Notes: generated by a model from the sequence alone, not told the origin. Counted from the first letter of the stretch, positions 26,018 through 35,489 are shown. The stretch: DNA of 64,000 nt from an uncultured Bacteroides sp. (GCF_963678425.1 NZ_OY782855.1:1302001-1366000); one strand, 5' to 3'. Program-made: numbers and translations.

Positions 26018-28570
26018 ATGAAAAAAATCTTCTTACTTTCGCTCGGATTGGCGCTTTTGGCTTACAACCTTAGTGCTCAAAAAATTGCCGGTTTTGAAAG
26101 TGGCACGTCCGATTTATTTAATAAATTTAGCTGGACTGGAACTACTGGTTCTTTCGGAATTGTGGATAATCCATCGAAAACAGGGATTAACACTACTGCA
26201 AAATGTGCGCTTAATTTTCGTGTTAAAGGAGCTACTTCGGCATGGACTGAATCTGCTGATTTAACTTCTGATCCGTTGAATCCAATTACTGTAAGTTCCA
26301 CCAACCGATATCTGCATGTTTTTGTTTATTCCGACCAATCGTATGCTGGATATATAAGGCTAAGATATACAACAGCTGATAATAAGTGGCTCGTTCCTTC
26401 AAAAGAGGTACGTTTTAATTTCTCTGCAGGAAAATGGACTGATGTAGTACTGGATCTTCAGACAGCGGGTGTTTCTTCAATTTATGGCTTATATTTTATG
26501 TCACAGGACTGGGGAAATACATATGCTGCTAACAGCAATTTCTACTATGACGAAATTGAAGTTTCGGGTGATCCAAATCCACGAGGAACTACAACGTTTG
26601 AAACGGCCTGTACCGTGGCAGATTTTGAAACCAACGGAGTAAATCCTCAATTTACAATGGCTGGCACAAGCGGTGGATCGATTTTGCAACTGGCAGATAA
26701 TTCTCTAAGAACAGGTGCCAACGAAACATTAAAAGCATTGAAGGTAAAGCAAACAAACGAAACAGTTTGGTGGTGTCGGGCTAACATAACCTTCAATAAT
26801 CCGGTAAAAGTAACCAGCAATACACGTTATTTGCATGTAATGGTTAAGTCTCCACTTTCTGGCATTTCTATTTTGACATATGAACCTACCGAACATTGGT
26901 TTACTCAAACAGTTTCGAAAAGAAACGAATGGAGTGATGTGGTGGTTGACTTAATGTCGACAGGTTACGACTTGACTAACACTGCGTTAAATTCAATTGG
27001 CATTTGCGGCAATTCTTCCACATATATACCTAACATGGAATGGTTTATTGATCAGGTGGCTTTTTCAGCCGACTCACAAGCCCGCACTGGCAGTGCAACC
27101 TTTCTGGATCAGATAAGCTGCGACATGACCACAGAAGATACAGATTGGAATTTCGTAAATACGAATCCATTAAATACAATAAAAATAACAAACAATAACA
27201 ACTCTGCAGCCACATTTGGATTGAATATTTTTGTGCGTTCGGCAGCCAAAGACTCTGTAAAACTAACACAAATTCCGTTAACGCTTGCTGCAGGTGAAAG
27301 CAAAACAATTAGTCATGAACTTACAAATCCGGTTCCCGGATTTTACCGTTATTACCTCGATGTAACAGATGGTACCATCCTACGAAACAAAATTGTAAGA
27401 CAAATTGGGTATAATCCAGACCAAATGGCTTCGGTTAATGATGCACAACCTGATTTTGATGCTTTCTGGGATGCTGCTAAATCAGAATTGGCCAGTGTGG
27501 CTCCTGAATACAAAGTTACTTACAAACAAACATATGGAACACATCTGATTTACGATGTGGAAATGAAATCTATTAAAGGGAAAACAATAAAAGGATATTT
27601 AAGCGTTCCAAATAAAACGGGTAAATTTCCTGCAATAGTATTATCAAACGGATTTGGTGTCACTGCATCAATTCCTGACCGAACTGATGATTATGTTGTT
27701 TTTACATATAACATTAGAGGGATGGGAATTAGCACAGATTATTCGTCTGTTGACGATTTATTTGTAAACGGTCTGACAGATAAAAATACATATTATTACC
27801 GAGAGTGTTTTATGGATGCTTTACGAGCAGTTGATTTTGTTTGTACAAGACCCGAAGTTGATACTAACAAAATTTTTGCAGAAGGCGAAAGTCAGGGAGG
27901 TGCATTAACTTATGCTATTGCGGCACTTGATTCGCGAATTTTGGCAATCGCACCTCGACTACCATTTTTGTCAGATTTCCCGTTGTATTATAAAATCAAG
28001 GAGAATGTGAACGAAATAGATGAATGGCCTATGAGTATTTTGAACCAATTTATGGCAAAATATAGTTTTTCAAGTACTAACACTTTCAAAAACCTTAGTT
28101 ATTTCGACATCAAGAATCTGGCAAGTAAAATTAAATGTCCGGTGTTGATGTGTGTAGGATTGCAGGATCCAACTTGCCCACCATCGATTAATTTTGCTGC
28201 ATACAATCAGGTCACACAACCCAAAGAATACATGATTCTGAAAAATAATGGTCATTATTCTGATGCCACTTTTATAACTTACAAAGATGCTTGGTTCCAG
28301 AAAATTCTTAATAATCTAAAATCTGATACAAAAGACTTAAAAAACAATACATTTGAAAAACAAATTCAAACTTACATAAGTGGAAATGAACTAAATATCT
28401 ACAGTACTACTGGAACTTCTTTAAAGATTTCTATTTATCAATCTGATGGAAGTCTGAAAAGTCAAAAAACAATGCTAAATGCGACATCAATCCATCTAAA
28501 CCCTGGTATTTTTATGTTATTGGTCTCAGATAGTCAGAATAAAATGGTTAGAAAAATAATTGTACGGTAA
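26018..28570 (+). CDS. Secreted acetyl-xylan-esterase-like hydrolase with carbohydrate-binding modules and T9SS-type tail
   Basis: 850 residues. Signal peptide to about 20 (NLSAQ). Two similar beta-sandwich modules of about 160 residues each (FESGTSDLFNKFSWTG..., FETNGVNPQFTMAGTSGG...) probably bind carbohydrate. Then an Ig-like stretch, and an alpha/beta-hydrolase of the AXE1 type (about 470-775), with nucleophile S625 in GESQGG, the acid in CVGLQDPTCPP and the histidine in KNNGHYSD. The last 70 residues (IYSTTGTSLKISIYQSDGSL ... NKMVRKIIVR) resemble a type IX secretion sorting domain. That tail is unusual in Bacteroides proper and may signal transfer from another Bacteroidota. Confidence 0.8.
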   Translation: MKKIFLLSLGLALLAYNLSAQKIAGFESGTSDLFNKFSWTGTTGSFGIVDNPSKTGINTTAKCALNFRVKGATSAWTESADLTSDPLNPITVSSTNRYLHVFVYSDQSYAGYIRLRYTTADNKWLVPSKEVRFNFSAGKWTDVVLDLQTAGVSSIYGLYFMSQDWGNTYAANSNFYYDEIEVSGDPNPRGTTTFETACTVADFETNGVNPQFTMAGTSGGSILQLADNSLRTGANETLKALKVKQTNETVWWCRANITFNNPVKVTSNTRYLHVMVKSPLSGISILTYEPTEHWFTQTVSKRNEWSDVVVDLMSTGYDLTNTALNSIGICGNSSTYIPNMEWFIDQVAFSADSQARTGSATFLDQISCDMTTEDTDWNFVNTNPLNTIKITNNNNSAATFGLNIFVRSAAKDSVKLTQIPLTLAAGESKTISHELTNPVPGFYRYYLDVTDGTILRNKIVRQIGYNPDQMASVNDAQPDFDAFWDAAKSELASVAPEYKVTYKQTYGTHLIYDVEMKSIKGKTIKGYLSVPNKTGKFPAIVLSNGFGVTASIPDRTDDYVVFTYNIRGMGISTDYSSVDDLFVNGLTDKNTYYYRECFMDALRAVDFVCTRPEVDTNKIFAEGESQGGALTYAIAALDSRILAIAPRLPFLSDFPLYYKIKENVNEIDEWPMSILNQFMAKYSFSSTNTFKNLSYFDIKNLASKIKCPVLMCVGLQDPTCPPSINFAAYNQVTQPKEYMILKNNGHYSDATFITYKDAWFQKILNNLKSDTKDLKNNTFEKQIQTYISGNELNIYSTTGTSLKISIYQSDGSLKSQKTMLNATSIHLNPGIFMLLVSDSQNKMVRKIIVR

Positions 28571-28708
28571 ATCAACAACAAAAACTAAAAAAATGACTTT
28601 TTGTTCTTACATGCAATCTGGTTTCAAATAAATTGAAAATAATTATGAGTTCTGGTAGATTCCATTTTTTAGATATGTACGAATTGATTAAAATTAATAA
28701 TTTATATT

Positions 28709-30268
28709 ATGAAAAACATAAAAGCTAAATTTATTCTAACGGTAATAGCGTTAGGGTTAATTACATTAAGTATTTGTGCTCAAACGACCATTACAAATAC
28801 ACCTCAAACTAAGTACCAAACTATAAAAGGTTGGGGCGTTTCTTTATGTTGGTGGGCTAATCTTGTTGGGGGCATGCCACAAGCTAGTATTAATGATATA
28901 GCGAATAGAATTGCAGTTCAAATGAACTATAATTTCTTTCGTTTTAATATTGGAGGAGGTGACAATCCCAGTTGTCAATGGGGTAATCATATGAGAAAAG
29001 ATGGTGGAAATATGCCAGGTTACAGATCATATTATCCTGATGGTCAAGGTTGGGGTGTTGTAAATGTGAACAATGACGTTCGTCAAATATCTGTAATGAA
29101 CAAATTAGCAAATTTACGCTCTACTTATGGTGATATTATAACGGAAATGTTTTCAAACTCACCACCTTATTTTATGACCAAAACTTATTGTAGCGCAGGT
29201 GAATGGAATGGAGGTGAAAACCTTAATCCGGGTTTTGAAGATGATTTTGCTGATTATCTTTGTTCTGTAACTAAAACTTTACGAACAGCACATTCAAATT
29301 GGAATATAAAATATATAGAACCATTTAATGAGCCTTATTCTAATTGGTGGAAAGCTGGTGGTAATCAGGACGGATGTGAAATATTACATAATACACAAGC
29401 GACAATACTCTGGAATTTATGGCGAAGTCAACAAACATATGGCATAAGTGATATTGGACTTATTGCATCCGATTGTAATACAGTTGCTGAAACAAGAACC
29501 AATATGCATGATTTGTGGGCAAACCACATTAATGAATACAATGGCTTATCTGTTTTGGCAACACATACCTATGGTGGATCATGGTCTGAAAAAGCTGCTT
29601 TATTCTCCGATGGATTTAATACAGGAAAAAATGTATGGCAAACAGAAACGGGACCATTGGGATGGGTACTTCCTTCAGGTGGGCAATGGTGGTGGAGACA
29701 TTACGATATGGCTTATAGGATGATAGAAGATATGCGCAATCTCAAATGTGAAGTTTGGTGCGATTGGCAGGCAATGTCGTATGATGATGGTTGGGGATTA
29801 TTTCAGCAAACAAATTGGAATGAAAATAATCCTTATCAGGCTGCAACTCTCAAAAACACAAGAAGTTTTTATATTCGTAAACAAATTGCTAATTACGCTA
29901 AAGTAGGGTACACCCAGATTGACAACAATTGTGGAAACAGTATGAGCTTTTTAAAATCAGATAATAAGGAAGTAGTAGTGGTAATTGTAAACAATAGTAC
30001 AAATTCAAATTCATATATTGTTGATTTGACAAAATTTCAAACGATAAGTGGTTTTAAAACATATCGTACTTCGGGCGGTGATAGTAGTAAAGAGAATGCA
30101 ACTGAAAAAACTACTCCCTCTAAAACTGAAAAGGGTCTTCTTTCAGCAAACAAAATTACTTATACTGCGCCTGCATGGTCGGTTACAACTTTTGTGGTTA
30201 AGGTGCCTGGATTATTAGGAGCTTCAAAAGTTATTAACTCCCTCCCTATATTTCGAGTTATGCTATAG
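28709..30268 (+). CDS. GH30-family glycoside hydrolase, C terminus probably frameshifted
   Basis: 519 residues with a signal peptide (cleavage near SICAQ). A GH30 fold of the endo-beta-1,6-galactanase-like type, judged by GWGVSLCWWANLVGG near residue 42. The acid/base is E208 in IEPFNEP; the nucleophile is E313 in VWQTETGP. The TIM barrel is followed by the beta-sandwich (about 400-505). The last 12 residues (LPIFRVML) look wrong: shifting the frame near 30236 gives about 30 further sensible residues (YAIGTNPDGAGINASSTS). The original protein probably had a longer tail, possibly a sorting or binding domain. The substrate is unproven. Confidence 0.85.
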   Translation: MKNIKAKFILTVIALGLITLSICAQTTITNTPQTKYQTIKGWGVSLCWWANLVGGMPQASINDIANRIAVQMNYNFFRFNIGGGDNPSCQWGNHMRKDGGNMPGYRSYYPDGQGWGVVNVNNDVRQISVMNKLANLRSTYGDIITEMFSNSPPYFMTKTYCSAGEWNGGENLNPGFEDDFADYLCSVTKTLRTAHSNWNIKYIEPFNEPYSNWWKAGGNQDGCEILHNTQATILWNLWRSQQTYGISDIGLIASDCNTVAETRTNMHDLWANHINEYNGLSVLATHTYGGSWSEKAALFSDGFNTGKNVWQTETGPLGWVLPSGGQWWWRHYDMAYRMIEDMRNLKCEVWCDWQAMSYDDGWGLFQQTNWNENNPYQAATLKNTRSFYIRKQIANYAKVGYTQIDNNCGNSMSFLKSDNKEVVVVIVNNSTNSNSYIVDLTKFQTISGFKTYRTSGGDSSKENATEKTTPSKTEKGLLSANKITYTAPAWSVTTFVVKVPGLLGASKVINSLPIFRVML

Positions 30269-30317
30269 GTACAAATCCCGATGGGGCTGGAATTAATGCA
30301 AGCTCAACTTCATTAAA

Positions 30318-30350
30318 TTTGGTAGAATTTCAATTCTTATTGTATCTTTG
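30318..30350 (+). promoter_or_regulatory. Bacteroides-type promoter
   Basis: TTTG (30318-30321), 21 bases, then TATCTTTG (30343-30350). Exact box matches. A terminator-like hairpin begins about 20 bases later. Confidence 0.65.
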
Positions 30351-30370
30351 TCAAGTACTTGGTACATCAT

Positions 30371-30420
30371 GAAGGGAATGTTATTGTTGTTTTGTCACAT
30401 ACAAAACGTTCCCTTCTTTT
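30371..30420 (+). terminator. Terminator-like hairpin right after a promoter
   Basis: GAAGGGAAtGTT (30371-30382) pairs with AACGTTCCCTTC (30405-30416), and inside it GTTTTGT pairs with ACAAAAC; TTTT follows. It could end the GH30 transcript, or end a roughly 60-base RNA begun at the promoter 30318-30350, or act as a leader attenuator for the next gene. Confidence 0.7.
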
Positions 30421-30436
30421 AAATGACGACTTCTAT

Positions 30437-31291
30437 ATGAAAAACAGAAGATTAACATATGTCTTATTTTTAGTCCTTATAAGTGTAAAACTTGTTGGTC
30501 AGACAGATTAGCAATTGAATTACAAATACTCTGAGGATTTTAAAAGACCAGTCTTTTCTGTTATCAAACTTCATTTTCCCAGTGGCAAGATTGAAAAGTT
30601 ATATTCTGATACACTAAAAACGATAGACCTGTTCAAGCCCTATTATATAGAAGAATCAGGAAACTATTCGCTCTCTGTTCTTTTTGCTAATAACAACTTA
30701 AAGACTGATTCTCTTACATATGATTTTAAACTAAACGGGAAAGAAACCGATGTAAAAATTGATATTTCATTTTACATAGACAGACAACAAACCAGACAAG
30801 GTGGACAGTGGCTAGAAAAGCCTCCAATTCCTCATGGAATTATTTATGTAACTAAGTATTACAAAGCTCCAAAATCAGTTCTTATAAATTTAGATAGTAC
30901 TAAACTCGGAGATGAAGATTATAAAGGTCCATTCTTTAAACTAACAAATAATTCAAGAGATACGATTTATGGAGAGTACTTGCCAGGATATTTTTGGGGA
31001 ACCTTATCAATTCAAAGAAATGACTCAACATGGAGTAGAAAATATACGGGCAATATAGACATGGAATTTGTAGTCAAACCACCGTTATCACCAGACTCAA
31101 GCAGAATTGCGACAGTTGGTTCATTCGGGATGTTTAAAAAATTAGCCAAAACCTCATATTGTTACGAATTACTTTTTACAAAAGACAAAAAATCACGAGG
31201 AGCAAGTTTATATGAAAATCACGAAACATTTCAGTGGTGGGCCATTACAGATGAGTTTTATCGACTAAAATATAAATTCAAAATAGAATAA
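30437..31291 (+). pseudogene. Exported protein gene interrupted by an in-frame amber codon
   Basis: The ATG at 30437 begins a clear signal peptide (MKNRRLTYVLFLVLISVKLV, then GQTD) followed at 30509-30511 by TAG. The same frame then continues unbroken for 260 codons (QLNYKYSEDFKRPVFSVIKL...) to 31291. One base change (TAG from a sense codon) separates this from an intact 284-residue secreted protein. The downstream part could only start at a TTG (30515) and would then lack the signal. The family is unknown; the sequence is beta-rich with Tyr-rich strands. An attC-like repeat follows the stop. Confidence 0.75.
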
Positions 31292-31304
31292 AGAAATCAA
31301 ATAT

Positions 31305-31435
31305 GGCTAACACATACTTATAGGCAGTTGGTAGCTAATGTGCTTTTAGCCGGTTTGCTTATGCGTTCACTTTGTCGTTCCGCGACAGCAAACGCTCCAG
31401 CGAATCTTCAAAGCCCACAACCCAGATCGTTAGTC
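31305..31435 (+). repeat. attC-like palindrome, most complete copy
   Basis: 131 bases bounded by GGCTAAC (31305-31311) and GTTAGTC (31429-31435), which are inverted relative to each other with one mismatch. Inside, paired boxes can be followed inward: GGCAGTTGG against CCACAACC, AGCCGGTTTGC against GCAAACGCTCC, and a tip hairpin TGTCGttccGCGACA. This is the layout of an integron attC site (R''-L''...L'-R'), though the core boxes differ by a base each from the canonical RYYYAAC / GTTRRRY. It begins 13 bases after one gene and ends 26 bases before the next. Confidence 0.55.
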
Positions 31436-31461
31436 AGAATTTAAAAAGAAAGACAAAGTCA

Positions 31462-32099
31462 ATGAAAATAAAACTTATAACCATATTATTGATTGTATTT
31501 TACTTGATTTCTTGTAAGACTAAGAGAGAAGAAAAATTCAAGAAATCAATATGTGGAGAATGGATTTTTGTGAAAGTGGGTACAGATAATGAAGCAAGAA
31601 ACGCAGAAAAGAAAGAAGGAAGAAAAACAATTGAACTTCCTCTCCCTCCCTCAATTTCTGAGAACATAAATTTCAGAAAGGGATATATATTTTATAGTAA
31701 TAATTCCTGTGAAGATAAACGTGGTTACTTTAAACAAATTGACGGAAAGAGTCGAGAAGATAAAAAGATATTTTTTCTTGGTAATGACACAAAATATAAA
31801 GTGGAAGATGATAGCTTAAAAATATTTGATTTAGCTGACAGCACTTGGAAAGGAATTAAAATCCGGAGTATTACATCTGACACCTTAACTTTAGAAGTAG
31901 ATGATACTGTATTTTTCAAATATGCAAAGACTCACTATAGAATTGACAAAGCCCAGACTTTCGATATGATTTTAGTTTCTTCTTCAGCATGTTACGGAAC
32001 TTGCCCTATAAGCAACACAAGTATTGACAAATATGGTAATTTCATTTTCTATGGACAAGGTTATAACACTAAGACAGGCTTATTTATATCTAAAATTAA
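31462..32099 (+). pseudogene. Lipoprotein gene, 5' part, cut by an ISL3 insertion
   Basis: It starts at the ATG 31462 with a lipoprotein signal (MKIKLITILLIVFYLISC, Cys at 18); the frame extends further upstream but only through the attC-like repeat. Residues about 170-210 contain DMILVSSSACYGTCPISNTS, the hallmark of the DUF6438-type domain. The coding sequence is interrupted at 32099 and resumes in frame at 34084 once the element and one copy of its target duplication are removed, so the original protein had about 395 residues. Confidence 0.88.
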
Positions 32100-34075
32100 G
32101 GTTCTTCGTCACTTTAGGTGCAAGCTATTAGGTTTTAAACGCAATGAGTTTGACATTAAGTAGTCTATAGCTTGCCCTATTAAACATCTGCCTTTTGATG
32201 GCCTTTATTTTATTGACAGTTCCTTCCAAGAGTCCGTTGTTCAAATAAATATCCATTGCATTTTGCACCGCTTGTTGGTCTGCTTTTATTCCACAAGCAA
32301 ATGCCCTCATAGCTTTTGAATCAGATTCCATAGCCTGTTTTATCCAATTTTCCAGAGACCATTGCCTGAGATTTCCATTTATCATTTCCTTGAATCTCAA
32401 TCCTAATGTTACAACCTGTTTTATTGATGGATTCTTCAATAGATCAGTAAGACTTTGCACGGCGGATTCCCCTTTCAATATAAATCTCCGTATGCTCCTT
32501 ATTGATGCGTGTTTTTTGTTTTTCCTTTCAGCTATATTTTTGTTATATTTCCTGACTTCCTGTTGTTCTTGCTTTATTTTGTTTCTGATTCCTATCGTGG
32601 CAGCCGAGATTGCAATCGCATCCATTTTGCCTTCCATTTTCTTCTTCAAATTCTTTATATCCGTACATCCATGGCTGATTTCCAAAGCCAGTTCATCGAC
32701 ATGTTTTAATATACTCTTTTGCTGCGCAGACATATAATCCTTGCCTGTATGGTGACGTACCAAACGCCAGATAACCAGTGAATGCACTCCTAATTGGCGG
32801 GCTGTTTCTGAAATGCTCATTCCTTTTCTGATAAGGCTATCTGCTTGCACAAACAGGTTCAGTTTATGTCGATGTCTGGCATCCCCCAGGCCATAAAGAG
32901 CTTCCATGATTTTGGTTCTGCATTCTTCCGTGGAGGGATAAGAATAAGTTTGCTTATGCACACTTAGCCGGAATAATGAGGCTATTTCTTCCGTCAGAGC
33001 ATCCACCAGATTCTTTATCAAATGGAATCTGTCACAGATTTGGGTAACACCGGGTAGGATACGATTAATAGCTTCAACAAAGTTTCGCCCCCGGTCTCGG
33101 GTTATATATTGTATCTGAGGATTATCTCGCAAGAACTGCTCTAATTCATCCCCCTCCCGGCAAGGAAGTACTGCAATGGGACGATGGGTCATCTGGTCTA
33201 CAATAACACTCCCATAGATATGCCCTTTCTTCTGTGCAAAGTCATCTATACCTATAGCCACAGGTAGAGAATTACTACTTTTTGAGGGCAATTTCTTGTG
33301 AGCACTCCGTAGACAGGCAGATTGACTGCAGAAGATGTTCTGCTCGTGTAAAAGCTCACTGGCAGTACGGGATGTGACTTTTAGAGATACTTCACGGATA
33401 CGTTCTTCTACCTCCAGAGTGTTGCGGCCATAGGGAGAAGCCATGCAGGAATGGTCCTCACTAAAGACCTTGCGGAGACAATGCTCATTTCGACAACGAA
33501 ATTTGCGGGTTTTGACCAATAGAGTCAGGGGATGATTAAATATTTCTGAGCCCTGAAGTTGGCGTATATAGTGCCCATGTAAGCTTTGACTCAAACAACC
33601 ACAGGCCGGACAGCGGCTACTATTAGAGTTACGGGACAATTCTACAGTGTACGATTTCCCACTTATAGAGACTCTATCCTGGCGATAATGGGGAATATGA
33701 AGTTTAAAAGATATAGTTGATTTCTTTTTGTTAACATTGACGTAAATAGGCTTATTTGTAGTAACTTTGCCAACTGTAGATATGCTTTGATTCATTGGAG
33801 TCTTGATGCTTTGGTCAGCTTAAAGATACTAATTTTCAAGCATATCTACAACTTTTAAAACACCTTATTATCTGATAATCAGATATATACAAATATTTAA
33901 GTGGCTTAATTTTAGAGGTTGTTAGAAATTTCTATAGAACTTCCCTTTATCACGACTTTTGACAATATCATGACTTTAGATAACGGGGTATAATATTCAA
34001 GATAGAAAAACATTTGAAATGCCTATGAATAAAGACTTTTATCTGAATAGCTTGCACCTAAAGTGACGAAGAACC
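32100..34075. mobile_element. Insertion sequence, ISL3 family, complete (1976 bp)
   Basis: The terminal inverted repeats are about 30 bp and nearly perfect: the left end begins GGTTCTTCGTCACTTTAGGT at 32100, and the right end is its reverse complement ending at 34075. An 8-bp target duplication AAAATTAA flanks it (32092-32099 and 34076-34083), the length known for ISL3. One intact transposase gene lies inside on the minus strand. The intact ends, duplication and transposase indicate a recent insertion. Confidence 0.96.
32128..33795 (-). CDS. ISL3 family transposase
   Basis: 555 residues, full length. The N-terminal zinc-finger region has CPACGCLSQSLHGHYIRQLQ and CRNEHCLRKVF; then a helix-turn-helix, and a DDE-type catalytic core beginning AIGIDDFAQKKGHIYGSVIV (first Asp) and ITRDRGRNFVEAIN (second Asp), with the final acidic residue towards the C terminus. 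The stop codon lies inside the left terminal repeat. An insertion-like segment around residues 320-420 carries a second helix-turn-helix (ISETARQLGVHSLVIWRLV), as in long ISL3 members. Confidence 0.95.
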   Translation of the reverse strand: MNQSISTVGKVTTNKPIYVNVNKKKSTISFKLHIPHYRQDRVSISGKSYTVELSRNSNSSRCPACGCLSQSLHGHYIRQLQGSEIFNHPLTLLVKTRKFRCRNEHCLRKVFSEDHSCMASPYGRNTLEVEERIREVSLKVTSRTASELLHEQNIFCSQSACLRSAHKKLPSKSSNSLPVAIGIDDFAQKKGHIYGSVIVDQMTHRPIAVLPCREGDELEQFLRDNPQIQYITRDRGRNFVEAINRILPGVTQICDRFHLIKNLVDALTEEIASLFRLSVHKQTYSYPSTEECRTKIMEALYGLGDARHRHKLNLFVQADSLIRKGMSISETARQLGVHSLVIWRLVRHHTGKDYMSAQQKSILKHVDELALEISHGCTDIKNLKKKMEGKMDAIAISAATIGIRNKIKQEQQEVRKYNKNIAERKNKKHASIRSIRRFILKGESAVQSLTDLLKNPSIKQVVTLGLRFKEMINGNLRQWSLENWIKQAMESDSKAMRAFACGIKADQQAVQNAMDIYLNNGLLEGTVNKIKAIKRQMFNRASYRLLNVKLIAFKT

Positions 34076-34083
34076 AAAATTAA

Positions 34084-34633
34084 TCAAGATTATTACCATA
34101 GAATTGAATTGAATTTCAAAAAAGCAAATATTGACAAATTAGATAATAATTATTCTGCTAACTGGACAGATGATCAAACAATTACAATAACATTCATTAA
34201 AGACAATAAAATATATAAGACTATCAGTGATTACGGACATAAAGCACCTAGAGAACTTTATTGGGCTTATACTCCAGTTAGTTTCTTATATCAAAAATTA
34301 GATTTGAAGCCATTTAAGGTCAACACGAAAGAACCTCTTTCAATTAGTCCTGCTTGCTTTGAAAACAAAGGGCTAATATGTGAGTTAGAAAGGTCAGAAA
34401 GGTTTTATTTGTCCATCGAACTTTATAGAAGCAGAGAAGTTAAACATGTTTTCGAGAAGAAATATATTTTAAGATACTGGGATGAGAAGGACAACCAGAA
34501 AGAAATTATAACAGACGGAAGGTATTATCAGTTTAAGGAGAAAAACAAAGCTATAACGTTAGATTTAGGATACAACTTTTTAGATAGAAATAACTTGTAC
34601 AATAAATTTAGACAGAAAAACAAATACGATTAA
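34084..34633 (+). pseudogene. Lipoprotein gene, 3' part, separated by the ISL3 insertion
   Basis: Continues 31462-32099 exactly in frame (SKI|NQDYYHRIELNFKKANIDK). It holds the rest of the DUF6438-like domain (WTDDQTITITFIKDNKIYKT, HKAPRELYWAY) and a C-terminal region of about 90 residues (SPACFENKGLICELERSERF). On its own it has no signal peptide or convincing start, so it is unlikely to be expressed. Confidence 0.85.
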
Positions 34634-34635
34634 AA

Positions 34636-34735
34636 AACTAGTGCTTATGCGCTTTTAGCTGATTTTGCTCCCGCAAAGCACCAATGCCGATATATTGAAA
34701 AACAACCCAGCATGAAGTCACATATATTAGCAGTC
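34636..34735 (+). repeat. attC-like palindrome family, copy D
   Basis: The left part CTAGTGCTTATGCGCTTTTA then GCTGATTTTGCTCCCGCAAAG matches copy C (22713-22773). The right part shares ACAACCCAG with the full copy at 31305 and ends ATTAGCAGTCATT, comparable to CGTTAGTCAGAATT there. It lies between two genes on the plus strand. Confidence 0.5.
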
Positions 34736-34766
34736 ATTATACAAAATAGAACGAATAGCAACAATC

Positions 34767-35195
34767 ATGAGAAAAAAAACATTGGCCCTTATTTTAGTAT
34801 TTATTCCTTTGATGACATATTCTCAAAAAGAAATAACATTCAACGTAGAAAATCTAAAAAGACCGGATAATTTATTGAGGCTTGTACCTTGCGACAAGGT
34901 ATTTAAGAATATGATTTTATCCGACTTAAGTATCTCTGAATGGGAGCTAAAAAAAACAAAAATAGACATACCTTATAATATTATTGCCCAAAGTCAATTC
35001 AGAGATAGTTTGGTGACCTATGAATATCATTCATTTTTTAATGGAATGTATCGGGCATATTCTGACCATCGCCCTTTTGTATTATCTCCTGACATGATTT
35101 GGTTACTCATTAGTCAGGGGTTTGCACAACATATAAATAGCAATCCCGAAAAACTCAGAAAGTATTTTGTTGATTTTAATAAAAAACTCTCGTAG
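34767..35195 (+). pseudogene. DUF4419-like protein, N-terminal fragment
   Basis: 142 residues with a signal peptide (MRKKTLALILVFIPLMTYSQ). The core YEYHSFFNGMYRAYSDHRPF and LSPDMIWLLISQGFAQHINS are the typical opening of DUF4419 proteins, which run to 350 residues or more. Here the frame stops after KYFVDFNKKLS, and the sequence that follows belongs to another frame. So only the first third is left. Function of the family unknown. Confidence 0.65.
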
Positions 35196-35452
35196 AATCA
35201 GACAATACAGATGACCCATTTGGTGGAATTGCAATTCGAGTGAAAACAGTACCTAAAGAAATAATGCAATTGAATCATATCAAGAATCTTGATATTACCT
35301 TCATTGATGACATTCAAATACCTGACGAAATGAGCAAAATCAACATTAGTAAATTTAGAATGACTGGAAAGATCTCTGATTCGCAGATAGAAAGAATATG
35401 TAAGATGTTTCCGAATACTGAATTGACAATAAACGGAAAAAGATATAACTAA
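35196..35452 (+). pseudogene. C-terminal fragment of another gene
   Basis: About 85 codons open without a good start (VESDNTDDPFGGIAIRVKTV ... PNTELTINGKRYN). The pattern of hydrophobic positions resembles a leucine-rich-repeat tail. It joins the DUF4419 fragment in a different frame, so either a frameshift or, more likely, a deletion has brought two gene ends together. GTG at 35240 is the only start-like codon. Confidence 0.45.
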
Positions 35453-35489
35453 GCCCTTAGCCTGGGTCGTTAACAGTAATACTAAAAAG
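35451..35489 (+). repeat. attC-like family, remnant E
   Basis: AAGCCCTTAGCCTGGGTCGT then TAACAGTAATACTAAAAAG. The right end GTTAACAGTAATACTAAAAA matches remnant B. It lies between a gene fragment and the next lipoprotein gene. Confidence 0.4.

Noticed and set aside
23847..30268. A full polysaccharide utilisation locus
   Set aside because: No SusC/SusD pair or dedicated sensor accompanies the three hydrolase genes.
31372..31461. Upstream extension of the split lipoprotein gene
   Set aside because: These codons lie within the attC-like repeat, and the lipoprotein signal begins at 31462.
32390..32737. Plus-strand hydrophobic open frame inside the IS
   Set aside because: Antisense to the transposase; hydrophobic character arises from the complementary strand.
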